Shown piece by piece: positions 6,747-6,780 of a stretch of 6,780 bases of DNA (positions are counted from its first letter, which is position 1; each line of letters starts with the position of its first letter). The position numbers and the translations under genes were made by a program. The notes beneath the pieces are model-generated. The model was not told where the DNA came from. It made no database searches and saw only the letters and a program-made list of their open reading frames with translations. Origin of the DNA: Paenibacillus sp. (GTDB lineage: Bacteria > Bacillota > Bacilli > Paenibacillales > NBRC-103111); assembly GCA_029239545.1 (NCBI GenBank), contig JARBUQ010000256.1, positions 1 to 6,780 of the forward strand. Reading direction: 5' to 3'.

Positions 6747-6780
6747 ATGAATAAATCGTTCATTATCTCCTGTAGTGTGA
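6747..6780 (+). CDS. Start of an unidentified gene (3' end outside window)
   Basis: Only 11 codons are visible, reading MNKSFIISCSV. The start is supported by AAGGTGGA at 6733-6740, 6 bases before the ATG; the nearby ATG at 6742 meets a stop after two codons. The opening, one Lys followed by hydrophobic residues and a Cys, could be a signal peptide, a membrane segment or the first beta strand of a cytoplasmic enzyme; it is too short to decide. A hairpin terminator and a palindrome lie upstream, so it is probably a separate transcription unit from the sugar operon. Confidence 0.5.
   Translation, partial: MNKSFIISCSV

Overview
The window looks like chromosomal DNA of a Gram-positive, Bacillales-type bacterium, most likely Paenibacillus or a close relative. 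The reasons are strong AAGGAGG-type ribosome binding sites, a lipoprotein solute-binding protein, an LplB/YtcP-type permease pair, and a large AraC-type regulator of the kind that sits beside such transporters in Paenibacillus. All recognisable genes are on the + strand. The genus is an inference from gene style; there is no rRNA or other marker gene here.

Layout. Positions 1-840 hold the 3' end of an AraC-family regulator, cut by the window edge and closed by a strong intrinsic terminator at about 850-892. Positions 893-1130 are a non-coding control region with a candidate promoter and, just upstream of it, a two-copy direct repeat with 20-bp period that looks like an activator site. Positions 1131-6531 form one apparent operon: LplB-type permease (1131-2099), YtcP-type permease (2140-3012), LplA-type lipoprotein binding protein (3122-4714) and a 593-residue protein without signal peptide (4750-6531). 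A hairpin at 6571-6604 probably ends the operon. A new gene with a good ribosome binding site starts at 6747 and runs off the window; a palindrome at 6713-6728, directly before its ribosome binding site, looks like an operator.

How it fits together. The binding protein would capture an oligosaccharide outside the cell and the two permeases would move it in. No ATP-binding subunit is encoded here, as is usual for this transporter type, which generally shares a general sugar ATPase (MsmX-like) encoded elsewhere. The 593-residue protein is predicted to be cytoplasmic and has the look of an alpha/alpha-toroid plus beta-sandwich carbohydrate enzyme, so it may process the imported sugar. The AraC-type regulator is the obvious candidate to switch the operon on. 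The substrate cannot be read from the sequence.

The region is mostly an ordinary sugar uptake locus. The parts worth a second look are the unassigned 593-residue protein, the tandem repeat before the operon promoter, and the palindrome before the last gene.
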